The notes beneath the pieces are model-generated. The model made no database searches. It was not told where the DNA came from and saw only the letters and a list, made by a program, of their open reading frames with translations. Made by a program: the position numbers and the translations under genes. Below, one piece after another: positions 13,701 through 25,099 of a stretch of DNA of 64,000 bases. Every line of letters begins with the position of its first letter. The first letter of the stretch is position 1. The DNA comes from Rhipidocladum racemiflorum (Eukaryota; Streptophyta; Magnoliopsida; Poales; Poaceae), in NCBI GenBank assembly GCA_036346355.1, contig CM070580.1:21629374-21693373 (forward strand). The letters run 5' to 3'.

Positions 13701-16700
13701 AGGAACTTTTGCCTTTCAGCAAAATTCAATTATTAATGCATACCTTCCGGAGTTATTCAGGTCGATTCCACCAAGTGTAACAATTGGTTCACTTCCTCTG
13801 GCAGGTGCATTCTAAAAGTAAAGCAGAAAGTGGGAGCAATTATCATGTTTATAGATAACACAATATGTTTATTTTGCATAAATTACCAAGCCAATTTTCA
13901 TAAAATTTCACCAACAATGCTAAAGGAATTATGCTTCAGTAGTTGCACTCGTGGCTGTAGTCTTGTTACCCTTTCTACCCTCTTGAAAATGTTTGCACTG
14001 ACAGTCAAAAGTAGCCTTACTACTTGCCTCCTGTCACTTTTGATCTCTAACTAATGGTACGAAAAAATAACTACTACACCTCACATTCAGGCTCAATCAG
14101 TAAATTGTGTAGGTATCGATACTTGTCTTATGAGTTATGACCTAGACCTCAGCACAAGGACGATAATTTGTTGGGGTATCTGAGCAATAAGATGCTATTA
14201 GCTGATATAACGTGCCTTTCAAGCCTTTACTTGGTGCCAACTCAGGTGCTCCTATGAGTACCATGCCTTTCAAGCCTTTACTTGGTACTAACTCAGGTGC
14301 TCTTATGAGCATTTTAATTATGCTCCGACTTAATCTCAGAAAGTAGATAGGATAACAAGGTATACAAACTGATTAAGCCTATGTAGATTCAATTTCTTTG
14401 TTGGAAACATTTTGGTAAGGACTTAAGGTTGTATGTAAAGTTTCTCCTAGTTGGATTCATGTACTCCCTCAAAATGAATTTGTAGAAATTCTACTACATT
14501 ACAGAAGGCTCAAACAGTTGAAAGTGCTAATTGCTAGCTTCCCTAGGACCGCTGGCATTCTAGCCTCCTATGTGCCATGACTGAGTGGATGGTATTGCTG
14601 ATCAGATGGTATAGATAGCAAGTTGTCAAATTCTCATTGAAAGGTGCATTCTCATCTAGGGTCCTCTTTCTGAATAAAATTACAAGTATATTGGGATATC
14701 TATAAATGGTATTTTATAAGATAAAAAAGAGTTAGTATGCTTGGCACAATGCTTTTTTACTATCTCATTCTGCATATCATTAAGTGAACATTTTTTTATA
14801 TGTTTTTTTAGTAAAACCAGGCAAATATTTGGATATCTATAAATGGTGTTTTATAAGATAAAAAAAGAGTTAGTATGCTTGGCACAATGCTTTTTTACTA
14901 TCCCATTCTGCATATCATTAAGTGAACATTTTTTATAAGTTTTTTTAATAAAACCAGGAAAACAGGCAGCGTCTGTGGGAACGAGGCAAAGGGTACATCC
15001 ATACCCAGAAGACCCAAAATACAGAAACCAGGAAAGCTGGCAGACACTACCTCCGGCCATCACAAGGCAATGAATAGTAAGGTCACACAACTAAGACTAA
15101 CAAAAACAAGCTGTCTAAGCAGTAGCTCAGGTGTGATATTGCTATGGAGATTTGGGAGTGTATCTGCTAGAAGAATCAGATATCCTGATGAGCAGTCAAT
15201 AGCAGTTTAGCATTGCTAAAGCTTCTTTAATTTAAAATATAAATTGTGCATACCTTACAGTGCTCTCTATTACAATAAAATCTGTTTAGCTCGAACATCA
15301 AAGTAAGTCACAGCAGTTTTACGAGTGACTAGCTGATGCAAAGAAACACAGCAAAGTACAGCTATCCTACAATACAGTATAATTAAAGAAAAAAGGAACA
15401 TATATAGAAGGAACTACTGCAATATGTCTTACGGGATCACTTCTGAAGAACACTAATGACGTCCTTGTAAGGATAAACCAGCGCTTTTTCCATGTTGTCC
15501 AACCAATCCCTGCTACTTATCACATTTAATGAAACATGAAGAATAGTGTATCTACAATATGTAGAATTTTACACCAAATGTAAAAGTGATCAAATGTAAA
15601 AAAAATGATGGAGAAGGGTAACCAAGCTTCTACAAAATTGCACGTACAAAGGATGGAGTTAAAGGTAGAAAGATTCTGATCCAATTAATTAAACAGCAAA
15701 CAATCCAATTAATTAAACTGCAAACAAAAGTTCCTAGCAAAATTTAGTAAAAATCATCAAGCACATTTGTTGGCTTGACTTTGTTCTACATTGGCTCACA
15801 GTTATAATGATTGTGAAGCACTTAGATAGCCTACAGACTTGGCATTTGATAAAAACATGTTTATGTTACTCTATGCCCAAACTTTTAAGAACATGATTTT
15901 ATAGTGAAGCAAGCCCTATAATCCCTCCATGTTATCAGAGATAAACAAATATGGTATGTTGCTGGCTTTTTAGTATTCAGTAGAAGAGTGATCAAATGAA
16001 CCACAGTCCGTTCCAACTTAATGAGTCATTCAAACTGATTATATATATTTTTTAAAAATACAATTAACTAACCTGGTTCATATCCTACCTACTAAATTAT
16101 GATATAATAATAGAAGCTACGGTATAATTTATCATGATAGCAAAATCTCCATGGTAAATGGTATGATTGATATAAGGCATTGTCATAAATGCAGTCTCAT
16201 GATAAGTTGATAACATGTTTTTCCGTTCTTCTGCGCTTGAAGCTCAATGATTAATGAACAGAGGAGGTTATGTTGGTCCTATTTAGCTCATTGGAAGGAC
16301 AACATTCCAATTGCATAGAAATATGAAATGGAGGCTTTCTGACCTTACCAAAAGCATATGTTTTAGATGTAACAACTAATAAGTAAAGGAGAGGGAGAAA
16401 ATTAAATATAGATTCTAGCCATGCTAAAACAGAATTTATGCTCCCCTCACACGTTATCAGGAAAACATACCTTTAGATGAAATCAGTAAATGTCCACTCT
16501 TAAGAACCTGCAGTAGAAAAAAAAAATGGCCATGAAAACTTCACTATACAGTAATGAAGGACAAAAGGAACAAAGTATACTTTTCTTTTGCCGCTGAACA
16601 TAATTCTGAAATAAGACTTAAGATTTTGATTTTGCAATAGCAAGCTAACAACTCCCATTTTGATCATATGCTTATTGAAGCACAACTGAAACTTAAGTAT

Positions 16701-18157
16701 AGTAAATCTGAACTTGCAATTATGCAAAGTGGCAACTATGCATAGCAGTGACACAGCTTATGCAAACATATACAGACTGACAGTCTGCTAATTAAGCTAA
16801 GAAGTCGACATTGTGTCAACCAGAGTATCACTTGCTCTAGGAAATAATAGGACATTGATAAGGTCATTTGGAGAACTGCATGACATAAACTTTGATTGCA
16901 AGAAGATCCCACAAACCTGGCAGTTAGGACAAGTAGTTGGTGGACTGTCACCATTTTCAGATGTGTTTGTGATCTGGAAGTTTGGGTCTCCCTCCCCACA
17001 TCGGCAGACCCTGAACTGACCTGCATTCTCAGCAGGTTGCGAAGGTGATACCTATCAAAAGTATGAAACAAAGTGGAGTGATATTTAATTACTTAGCATA
17101 ATACAACAGTGAAGTTATATAACGGGCCTGGTGGAACTTGAATTTAGCTAAAAAGTAAAGCAAAAGAGCAAGCCTTTACATGAGCAAATTTGTATGCACA
17201 TAGTGTTAGATCCAGTTAATCATAAAGGGTTTTTAAGACAAGTGTTAGTTTCATGCTATTGAGAAAGGTGCTATGGGAGCAACTATATATTCATATCTAT
17301 TGATGATTATCATTCCTCAATAAAATTTAGAAATCTCCCATATTCTTTTTCTTGTCCTTATTGCCTCCTCTTGTATTACATACCACACAAGCCACCTTAA
17401 AGAGAACATATGAAAGCTAGCCAAGTACTGTAATATCCAGTCACCTAACGGTATAATAGGATTCATTTTGTTTTATGGAACCCAAGCAACTTTTTTTATG
17501 TTTCTAAAAAGTCTGATGGCTCAAACAACGAAAGTACAGTGAGAATAAAAATTCAAATTTATACATTAGAAACACAGCAATAAAGAACCCAAAATAAACA
17601 GATCACAAAACAGCAAACCAGTAGCTAAAAGAGGGATGGTGGAGCTATAGTAACTCCTCAAGAGTCTGAAATACCGGTTCAAAAGCATTTGAAAATATAT
17701 TAAGTCTTCTTTTTTTTTATTTGCAATTCAAAGCGTCATGAGCCATGGTTTATTCGTTCAGAATGCCTTTAGAGGGAATGCTTGTCATCTCTGTTTGTGC
17801 TACAATGAAAATTCACTCTTCATGCCTGAAGAAGTTGCTGTTACAGTATTGTCTGAAACTGGCATTAAATATAATTGCAATCAAAATTAAAACAGTCATA
17901 TTCCATTAATCCAGTAAAGTACTAGAAAAACATGAAAGGCATTTCACATATTGATCAACCAAAGTACAGAAGTGAGAAACTCGAAATCAGCTGAACTTCA
18001 CTGAAGTGGCTCAATGGTGAGGTCCAATAAATACTTCAATAACGTGGTTAACAGGATAAGGAACGTGGAGGAGATAGAAAAAGAAAAAAAAAATTGTGAG
18101 TGAAGCATATGAATCTCTTACTTGCTGGTAAGGAATCCTGAATTCTGAAGCTGACAT
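1761..18157 (-). CDS. REN1-like: REN1/PHGAP-type Rho GTPase-activating protein (PH + RhoGAP + coiled coil)
   Basis: GTPase-activating protein for plant ROP (Rho) GTPases; known members limit ROP activity at polarised plasma-membrane sites. Coding exons in transcript order: 18157-18122, 17051-16917, 16507-16471, 15512-15433, 13811-13744, 13657-13579, 13324-13180, 12315-12211, 12034-11957, 11671-11616, 11518-11449, 11248-11164, 10783-10540, 10442-10224, 7918-7601, 7515-7466, 6589-6529, 6451-6368, 3524-3408, 3327-3161, 3023-2918, 2322-2125, 1943-1761. All join in phase with GT-AG sites and sum to 2,721 nt (906 aa). PH domain is about aa 58-165 (GWTTWKKRWFILTRTS). RhoGAP is about aa 200-400, with the arginine finger at R237 in GILRQSADVEEV. 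An acidic linker spans aa 407-479, coiled coil about 600-730, and the tail has LNFLKERRALLASEMQNLDL. The start is the first in-frame ATG of exon 2. C28, C30, C53 and C56 form a possible metal site before the PH domain. Arabidopsis REN1 versus its PHGAP sisters cannot be separated by eye. Confidence 0.95.
1787..1840 (-). repeat. 27-bp coding duplication at the RhoGAP C-terminus
   Basis: Two direct copies of a 27-bp unit (1787-1813, 1814-1840) lie in frame in the last exon. They encode the repeated segment ARPPGPT just after the conserved coiled-coil end. The frame stays open to the stop at 1761-1763. Confidence 0.85.
3970..4067 (-). repeat. TRIM 3' LTR (98 bp)
   Basis: This is a direct repeat of 5416-5532. 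It starts tgttatgaata and ends cttcaca on the plus strand. It lacks the internal duplication seen in the other LTR. Confidence 0.88.
4068..4076 (-). promoter_or_regulatory. TRIM polypurine tract
   Basis: The minus-strand GTGAGGGGG directly precedes the LTR start. This is the expected place for plus-strand DNA priming. Confidence 0.65.
4170..4450. repeat. Degenerate GA-rich/gccgacgaag tandem repeats inside the TRIM
   Basis: The spacer is built from variants of gagccgacgaagaa and tcgacgaag. It includes a 32-bp direct duplication of gagccgaggtaataag... at about 4370-4412. Open frames here are low-complexity (K/R/S/E) and no protein family is recognised. Confidence 0.7.
4791..5280 (-). pseudogene. 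Captured chimera: NOP56 N-terminus fused to a ribosomal protein S16 fragment
   Basis: On the minus strand an ATG at 5032-5030 starts MALYLLFESASGYGLF, the N-terminus of the box C/D snoRNP core protein NOP56. It continues, after a frame change near 4930, as LDRFGKAVKLTAFSPF and AVDALNQC. At about 4842 the similarity switches to YAIRQATAKVLVANYQK, which matches the C-terminal half of 40S ribosomal protein S16 (uS9). After about 4791 I recognise nothing. The GC-rich sequence upstream of the ATG, to about 5280, looks like a host 5' untranslated region. The frame change and fusion make function of either parent unlikely; a novel short peptide cannot be excluded. Both parent identifications are from memory of the families. 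Confidence 0.8.
5402..5415 (-). promoter_or_regulatory. TRIM primer-binding site
   Basis: On the minus strand TGGTATTAGAGCCA follows the 5' LTR with no gap. It is complementary to the 3' end of initiator tRNA-Met, the common primer of plant TRIM and copia elements, and it sets the element's orientation. Confidence 0.85.
5416..5532 (-). repeat. TRIM 5' LTR (117 bp)
   Basis: This is a direct repeat of 3970-4067. It is longer because a segment containing cttatctataacagacaat is present twice in tandem. A TATA-like tatatatt lies inside it. It is flanked by the gaaag target duplication at 5533-5537. Confidence 0.88.
6660..6802. mobile_element. MITE with long terminal inverted repeats (copy 1)
   Basis: This 143-bp element lies in a RhoGAP intron. 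Its ends are inverted repeats beginning gagaggtgcttctatgct, with the arms continuing through a stretch related to ttgcacaaat. A diverged relative lies at about 57,710-57,870. The target duplication is not clear. No coding content. Confidence 0.75.
9100..9741. mobile_element. Non-autonomous hAT element in RhoGAP intron
   Basis: This 642-bp element has 10-bp terminal inverted repeats CATAGTTACC/GGTAACTATG. It is flanked by a perfect 8-bp target duplication, ctccaaca (9092-9099 and 9742-9749), the hAT hallmark. The interior holds GC-rich near-tandem units (gcggcaactacgacctagcg) around 9484-9550 and subterminal gcgaattc-like motifs. It has no transposase. It sits in the intron between the coding exons ending at 10224 and starting at 7918. 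Confidence 0.85.
10860..10972. mobile_element. Short MITE / inverted-repeat element
   Basis: A 22-bp perfect inverted repeat starting gaggtaccaaaatttaca bounds 113 bp, and further copies of gaggtacc lie inside. It lies in a RhoGAP intron. The target duplication is unresolved, so the superfamily is not assigned. Confidence 0.7.
14213..14311. repeat. 51-bp tandem duplication (intron)
   Basis: Two diverged copies of a 51-bp unit beginning tgcctttcaagcctttac (14213, 14264) lie in a large RhoGAP intron. No gene content. Confidence 0.85.
14693..14962. repeat. 138-bp tandem duplication (intron)
   Basis: Two near-identical copies start ggatatctataaatgg at 14693 and 14831. The copies differ mainly in poly-T/poly-A length. 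They lie in the same RhoGAP intron. Confidence 0.88.
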
Positions 18158-20097
18158 TGTCTTCTTAAATGGCTGACTTATGAACACCTCAGGGTGATCT
18201 GTCCCGCCAATGAGTTGATTTTCTCTAGTGACTGATGCAGTGTACAATGTTACTAGGTTGAAAAATGAAAAAGAAAATGAAACAAGATATTACCAAACTT
18301 CAATAGGAAATCACTAGTTTGTAGAGTTTTCAAATAAAAACTTCACTCGATTCAGAGCTACATTGAAAATCAGTATGTATTTTAGTTAAATGAGTTTAGA
18401 TTGTACTCAGTAACTGAAAATATGTGCATGAACCATTCCATTAGCCCAATCTCTTCCATACATACTAGTCTAATTTGTGCGTAAGATCATGAATCCATAA
18501 TCCACCAGCTAAGCCAAGGGCAAAGGTGATAAGAATCCAAAACGTGGTGTGTGCGGTGTGCCCGTGAATCTGAAGGTAGTGCTTCACAGGAATGGGGATG
18601 TACCAGAAGAAACTGAAGCATGCAAACTTATTTAGTCTCCCATGGAATAGCGTCAATGTGTTGAGTAGGGTTCAGCGTCCACCCTAAGTATCAGCATAAG
18701 CTTCTAAATCCATGTGTTAGACCTGGGGTATGATATAGCACAAGCAAAATTACAAAAGAGAAGTAAATTCAACAGGGGAGACACTTGTTAAAAATACAAA
18801 GTTACAAAATATACTAAATATGACAGATTGACCGACTATTAGCAAAAGCTGGAGTTCCAATTCCATGACCCCGCAAATAATTAGAACTTTGTTTCATAGT
18901 AGTATCATCGAATTGTGGGCACAACTTGAAATTTCTAGGTGATGGCTATCTACACGAAAATAACTGCTGCATAAACGCTAAAATCGCACCTTAGGACTCT
19001 AGCAACATTTCGTTCGTATACATAGACACATCTCCTTTTCCTCGCTAGGCTAGCCAAATAATTTAATGCCAGCTGAAAATGCTCTGGTTCTGACCAGAGA
19101 GTTCAAGTTACCCCACCGGTGATCCACCGTTGCCCTCTCCCTAACAACCGCCGGCCGCAGCTCTCTCTCCCAATGGCTACAGTATCCTCATAAATCATCA
19201 TGCCCCTCTCCTCCACCGACCGCTAGCACCTCCTTCACCACCACCGCGACCTTCGAGCTCTCCATTGTCATCTCTGCACGCGACAGCTTCTCCTCTCTCT
19301 TTGTTCTCTCTCCTCCAATTCAGATTTGGGGTGACGTGGCAAGCTAACCGATGGTTGACGTGCGACTATTAGAGATGCCCTACGGACATCTTCGAATGGC
19401 TACCCACGAGCAACCGAGCAACGGCGACCTCTCGTTCTATCCAGTAGCGTCGACGGCCTCCGACGGCCGTCGGTGGATCGAGGCAGCGGTCGGCGGATCT
19501 GGACTGGACGGCATTGAGGCCCCAGCCGACCCGGAAATTATCATAGTGAAATACCCCTCCAGCTCTGATTCCCACGAGTAAGGAAACATCTCACGGATCA
19601 ACTCTCCAGCTATACGCGGAACGATCTGCACGCAGATCACCCGACGGCACGCAATTGAATACATCGCATCAAGCAGGCAATGCTCCACCTCCCTCCGGTT
19701 AATACTCGTCTGAAATACAAACCTAAGAAGCCACACAGAAATGTGTACCATTGTCGAAAACTAAGCCCAGAACGAATGCAGCACGCATGTCGAATCCACC
19801 ATTGACACTCATCAACATTTACCACTTCGATCTCCCAATCTAGGGGAAAAAAACTGCATATTACCAAAAAAAAAAAAAAATGGGCCGATGAACAGAAGCG
19901 GAGGCGGCAATGCGGCTCACCTGCGACCGCAGCGCGATCACAAAACAAAAACTCAGAGCAGCACGCACGACGCCATCGATCCCACCACCGCCCTCTCCCC
20001 CCTTCCCTTCCTCTCTCTCCCGTTCTATTTTCCCTCTCCTCTTCCCTCCTCGCCCGCACTTTCTCCGGGGAACTTCTTTTGGCGTGGGCGAGCCCAA
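18158..20097 (-). other. 5' untranslated region and first intron of the RhoGAP gene
   Basis: A strong donor (TCGCAG|gtgagc) at 19921 ends a GC-rich first exon, which I place at 19921 to about 20097. The acceptor (caacctag) at 18253 opens the exon whose first ATG is at 18157-18155. No ATG in the first exon continues in frame, so that exon is taken as untranslated. The 1.67-kb intron holds a pyrimidine-rich block (19080-19330). Its open frames on both strands match nothing I recognise. The transcription start is approximate. Confidence 0.6.
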
Positions 20098-20652
20098 CGA
20101 AAATAGCTGACGACGCGTCCCACTGCAGCGTGGGCCCCCGGATCGCAGGGCCCGACGTGTCAGAGCAACGTTCTAATTCCCTTCGCTCTTTCTGCCGCTC
20201 CTTTCACGGACGTACTGGGGAAGCGTGTCGTGACCGGAATGACCGGTTCTGCTACGCGGCCCATGACCAGTTTCTAGCGGGGGGCTCTATTGCCATGGAA
20301 AATTTTTGAGCTTTGGCTCCTTTTGTTCTTGGGCAATGGGCGTGCATGGAGTCATGGACCCCAAAGGTCACACGTTACCTGTCGTCATGTGTTTTCCTTG
20401 GGTAATGATCAATCTAGGATTCTCAGATGATTTCAGAGCGAAGTGTGCAACTTTCAGATGCCCATGTGTCATCGGATAGAAAAACTAACGAAAGCTGTAG
20501 CGATCCTACTTTGACGAGGACATCACTCGCTCGCAGATACAGAATTCAAATAAGGACATCACTAGCTCGAACATGCAAGATTTAACTGACATACGAGGTC
20601 TAATGACACGAGTCCGTGCTTGTCTTTCAACAACAGGTGAATTCGTTTCTTG
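20098..20652. other. Upstream region of the RhoGAP gene
   Basis: This lies between the RhoGAP first exon and the gypsy element inserted at 20,658, and should hold what remains of the proximal promoter. I see no further gene. The retrotransposon begins only about 560 bp upstream of the inferred transcription start. Confidence 0.5.
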
Positions 20653-20657
20653 GTAAA

Positions 20658-21272
20658 TGTTTGAACCAAAATTCGATATGTATTGGAATCGGTCTAAGAC
20701 GGAGAAGATATGGAAAAGAAATCGGTAAACGAATCGGAGAAGGAAACCGTTTCTAAAAAGGAAAGAAATCAGATAAGAGGCCGATACGGATAAAAGCACC
20801 GTATCTATGCACAACTCGGATCGGTGAGGCGTGTTATAAAAGGAGGAGGGCGTCAAGCAAAGAAATCAATCAATCCAACAACACACACATCTACTTTTAC
20901 AAGTTTTCCTTTTACATTGTTTTAGCCTCATAGATCTCTCTGCAAGTCGACGGAACCAACATAGTTGCGCATCGCCGATTGTTGATTTTAGCCGATTTCA
21001 CCCAGGTTTGATTTGCTTCGTTTTGTTGCGCATCGCCTTCCCGAAGCCGATTTTACCTTGTATCCGGATCAATCAGAATCAGTTGATCTAGTTATCTCCT
21101 AATCGGTTCTTGCCGACCAGCTTAAAAGCCGATAGATCCTTGTTTATCTGGCTTGATCAAATTACAAATTCTACCTTGTCGATTTCAGGTCAAATCGACC
21201 GCACGCTCTGCAAACCCGTGTTTGTCTTGTGTGTTCGAGGCCTAAAACCCCTTCACGTTTTTGGCGCGAACA
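20658..21272 (+). repeat. 5' LTR of the Tat element
   Basis: It starts tgtttgaaccaaaattcg and ends ggcgcgaaca. It contains a TATA-like ttataaaagg near 20834 and several gccgat motifs. It is nearly identical to 31474-32090. Confidence 0.93.
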
Positions 21273-21277
21273 TATTT

Positions 21278-21296
21278 TAACACGCCGGTGGGACAC
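21278..21296 (+). promoter_or_regulatory. Probable primer-binding site of the Tat element
   Basis: The sequence aacacgccggtgggacac lies just inside the 5' LTR. It resembles the ggcacgcc-cggtgggac primer sites of related elements, with changes. The exact tRNA is not assigned. Confidence 0.5.
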
Positions 21297-21753
21297 AAAA
21301 GAATGTCGTCAACCGACAAGCCCGCGATCCGCCGATATCAACACCGATGCCATAATCGCGCCCCGGATGGCCGATTTAACCCTGAGCAACGGAAAGAACT
21401 CGAAGATCGAAGGCGACTCTGGAGGAAATGATGCTACGATGCTTCCGGAAAACACGCCGTGGCGTTACTCAAAAGATTGCACTCCCAAGCATCAATCCTA
21501 TCGGAGATTCAACATCTGAATCGGTAAGCCGATACGCACTCCGCTCAAGCTGATTTATCAAGTATGATCGAGCAATCATCCATCACGCATTGATTAACCA
21601 ATCATCGGCTCTAGTATCTACTTTAAAGCCGATGATAGAAAATAGTGTGAAAACAATTGCTCAAGAATTAGCCGCCTGGAAGCCTGCTAGATCCACCACA
21701 AACCATCCCTACGCACCGGTATATTCCATAGCACCCAACACCAACACGATGGC

Positions 21754-23330
21754 GTGTCGGCTCAAGCACCTATCATGATGCCGCTCAACCTACTGCTTTT
21801 GAAACCAAGCATACAGAGAGATGGGTTCACACACTACCATGGGCACACGGATGGAGCCAAGATAGGCGCATCAAATCAATCAAGTCGCGCCTCCAATAAC
21901 ATCGGGTTATCGGCTTATCAGCCGATCGAAATGGGACAGTTTCCACAGTCACGAGGGGCCACAACCATGAAACAAGCACCATATAGGGTGGTGCCATACG
22001 TCGAACCTTTCGCACCCATACCCGATGCATTAGGTTTTAATCACAATTATGACGCAGCACCAAGACCTCCTGAGGTACGAATTGGACAAAGACCCGAGTT
22101 TGCACTCGGGGCGAAGCGCAAACAATGAGAATTGGCCGTGTCCGCTGCACCACAAGCCGACAATGTTAATTGGGCAGAACAAATTGCCAATGTTTTGAGA
22201 GAACAGTTCGGTTTACAACCCAGAGGGAGAGTGATCGGCTACAGGAAGCCGTACCCCGATTACATAGACCGAATGCCGTACCCCCACAACTTTAGGATAC
22301 CAGACTTTGCTAAATTCTCAGGGGATGATGCTATTACCACAATTGAGCATATCGGACGGTTCATGGCTCAATGTGGGGAGGCGACAAATCCGATGGGTTA
22401 AAAATTAGGTTGTTTCCTTTATCATTATCCGCATCGCATTCACTTGGTTCACAAATCTACCACCTAATTCAGTTCATATATGGAACGATTTAGAAAGCCG
22501 ATTCCATGAGTACTTCTTTCGGAACTATGGAGCTTAGGATTTACGATCTTAGTTCAATCCGGCAATCTGGCGAATCGGTCTCTGATTATATCAAGAGATT
22601 TGGGCGTCTGGAATAGGTGCTACTGATGTAACATTACCCGACGATCAATTGGCCGACCTAAGCGTTCCAAGGGTTAATCCCTCCATTAAAAGAAAAGTTG
22701 TCGGGCCAGGAGTTCCCCGACTTAGGCCACCTACTCCATCGCGTGTCGGCACATGAAAGCCGATATGCGTAAAGCAAAGGGTTTAAAGATAGGTTTAGGA
22801 CAAACGGCAATGAAAAGGCCAAAGTAAACATGGTAGATTACGATTCGGGCGACACCTCCGACGACGAAGGTATGAACATAGCCGAGTGGGCCAAAGGTTC
22901 CAAAACCACTCGTATGCTCTGCTTAGGCCGACAAAGAATAAAGCGGAAATCAAGTACTCGTATGATGTGTCAAAGTGTGACAAAATATTTGATTTATTAC
23001 TACAAGAAAAACTCATAAGGTTACGAAGGGCACATCATACCATCGGCCAAGAAATTAAAAAGCGAAGGTATTGCAAATGGCATCATTCGTTCTCTCATAA
23101 CACTAACGATTGCAATATTTTTCGACAACAGATCCAATCGGCCATCACCGATGGCGAGGTTAAAGTTTGCGTAAGAATCGGCTATGCAGATAGATATGGG
23201 CCCTTTTCAGTCAACATGGTTCAATGTTCACGAAAAGAAAAGAGGCCTCGGAAGAGGATAAGCCAACTAAGGAGTTGTATCACGAGGCGAGACAAGCAGA
23301 TCACTTTGTCGGTTCTATACAAATAGAAGC
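21754..23330 (+). pseudogene. Tat element gag (broken)
   Basis: Frames between 21754 and 22400 read as a Tat-type capsid region. The clearest segment is FRIPDFAKFSGDDAITTIEH with GRFMAQCGEA downstream. The similarity continues through 22780 (SVSDYIKRFG) only by changing frame and passing stops. A nucleocapsid-like segment, CKWHHSFSHNTNDC, lies near 23070-23120. In an intact element gag forms the particle that packages element RNA. Several frameshifts make this copy unable to encode it. Confidence 0.8.
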
Positions 23331-24153
23331 CGATAAAATGGACAAAACTCAAGAACGGTGAAACCAAGAGGGGACTTAGAGGCTCGGTAAATGGTATCGA
23401 AATGAGAGGGCCCCAAGAAGAGCCGATTTCAAACCAAAGCCGACCTTCTCACAACTCCTGGGAAATATGAAAGGATAAGTCGAAGGTATAACCCTCAACA
23501 ACACCGGTGTTTTCATCGATCAGGGCAAAGGAGGGACGAACGTCGGCCGAGATATGCCACATCGGCCGATTACGTAAGAAGAGAAACATCGACAATGTCC
23601 TTTTGGCGCTTTCTTTGGGAGAGAGGATGACCTTACCAACAGCTTGTATCTTGTCCTATGCAACACTCATCTACATGTCGGCCAAACCAATCAGAAAAGA
23701 CAGGTTGTCCAGACCGATACACGATCGTCGAGTAAGGAGCGAAGGCCGATCTATGAAAGGTTGTCAACATCGAACAAAGCGAATCCTCCCAAAATCGGAA
23801 TTATCGGCTAACGCAAGAAGGATGGAATCGGCGTGAAATGGGCAATTTAGCTGGAAAGATAAGAAAGCCGATAGAACCCAAACCTAGATGGTGCCCTTCG
23901 GGTCTCAGCAAGTCGCAACGCAGGAGGCTTCAGCGATTAAAAACACAAGAAGAAAGGGAAGCCGAAAAGGAGAGTGAGAGGGATCGAACGTTTAATAAGT
24001 CAAGACCGGTACCGATTTTGAAAAAGGAGTGGAGAAAGAAGGAACAGATCGATAGTGATTCAGATCAATCGGTTCAATCCAGTTCTCCGATGATCCGAGA
24101 TGATACGCCACCAATGGATATAAACATGGTATTCACTTTACCTCGCCGAGTTC

Positions 24154-24438
24154 GTGAATCAAGAATCGGCTGAAGAAGTGTTCGCCCAATTGTGCCTCGG
24201 AGCACCAGACGCTGTGTTTGAAAAACCACAAGACATGCATCGGCATTTGAAACCATTGTATCTAAAAGGATACATTAATGGCCGACCAATATCCCGCATG
24301 TTGGTCGATGGCGGGGCGACGGTCAATCTGATGCCGTTAAGTACTTTCAGAAAATTGGGAAAAGCCGATGAAGACTTAATCAAGACCAACATGGTGCTAA
24401 ATGACTTCACCGAGACCCAACCGAGGCTAAAGGCGTAA
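24154..24438 (+). pseudogene. Tat element aspartic protease domain
   Basis: The frame contains LVDGGATVNLMP, the catalytic aspartate region of retroviral-type proteases (DGG replaces the more usual DSG or DTG). It is preceded by LYLKGYINGRPI, typical of the start of this domain in Tat elements. The frame closes at 24438, so it is separated from the RT block by stops. Confidence 0.8.
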
Positions 24439-25099
24439 TGGTGTCGAAGCGGCGATACCGGTAATAAAACTTTGCCGATCGCGTTTTTGTGATTGAAGCT
24501 AGAGGCAATTACAGCGTACTCCTTGGCGGGATTGGATCCATGCTAATCGTTGTATACCATCAACTATGCACCGTAAATCGTGCGGTGGAACGATGATGCA
24601 AGAGAAGTCGTACGGTAGACACATCGGCTCATATCGCCATGGCTAGCCCTCGACACCAATTGGCCACACGAAGAGGTGAATGCATATCGTGAAAAGCCTT
24701 GGACAATTGCGATTTTATCTGTATTGAGAAATCGGGATTCAGGCCGATCAGCGTTAAACCCAATACGTTTGATCGGACAGACGAAAGTGATAAGAAGATG
24801 GAGCGCGAGACACTAGCAAAAGCTGCAGGAAAAGGCAAGGAGCTATCGGCGGGAAGAATACTGAAGAAGTTGTTGAAGATTTTGAAGAAGAAAGAAAGGG
24901 GTTAGGATTCACTTCACGATTTCCTTGAAGAAATCGATATTGGGGAAGGGATAGCAAAAGACCAACGCGTTTGTAAGTGCTAAATTAGAACCCAATTATA
25001 AAACAAAGTTGGTCGAAATACTCAAAGAATATAAGGATTGCTTTGCGTGGGAGTATTATGAAATGCCAGGTTTAAGCCGACGGACTAGTTGAACATCTG

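Noticed and set aside
18465..18656. Minus-strand frame of 63 codons with a hydrophobic stretch (TTFWILITFALGLAGGLW)
   Set aside because: It lies in the untranslated first intron of the RhoGAP gene. I recognise no family and see no supporting splice or start context.
19351..19581. Plus-strand frame of 76 codons near the RhoGAP 5' region
   Set aside because: No recognisable domain; it lies in the first intron, and the opposite strand is equally open because of base composition.
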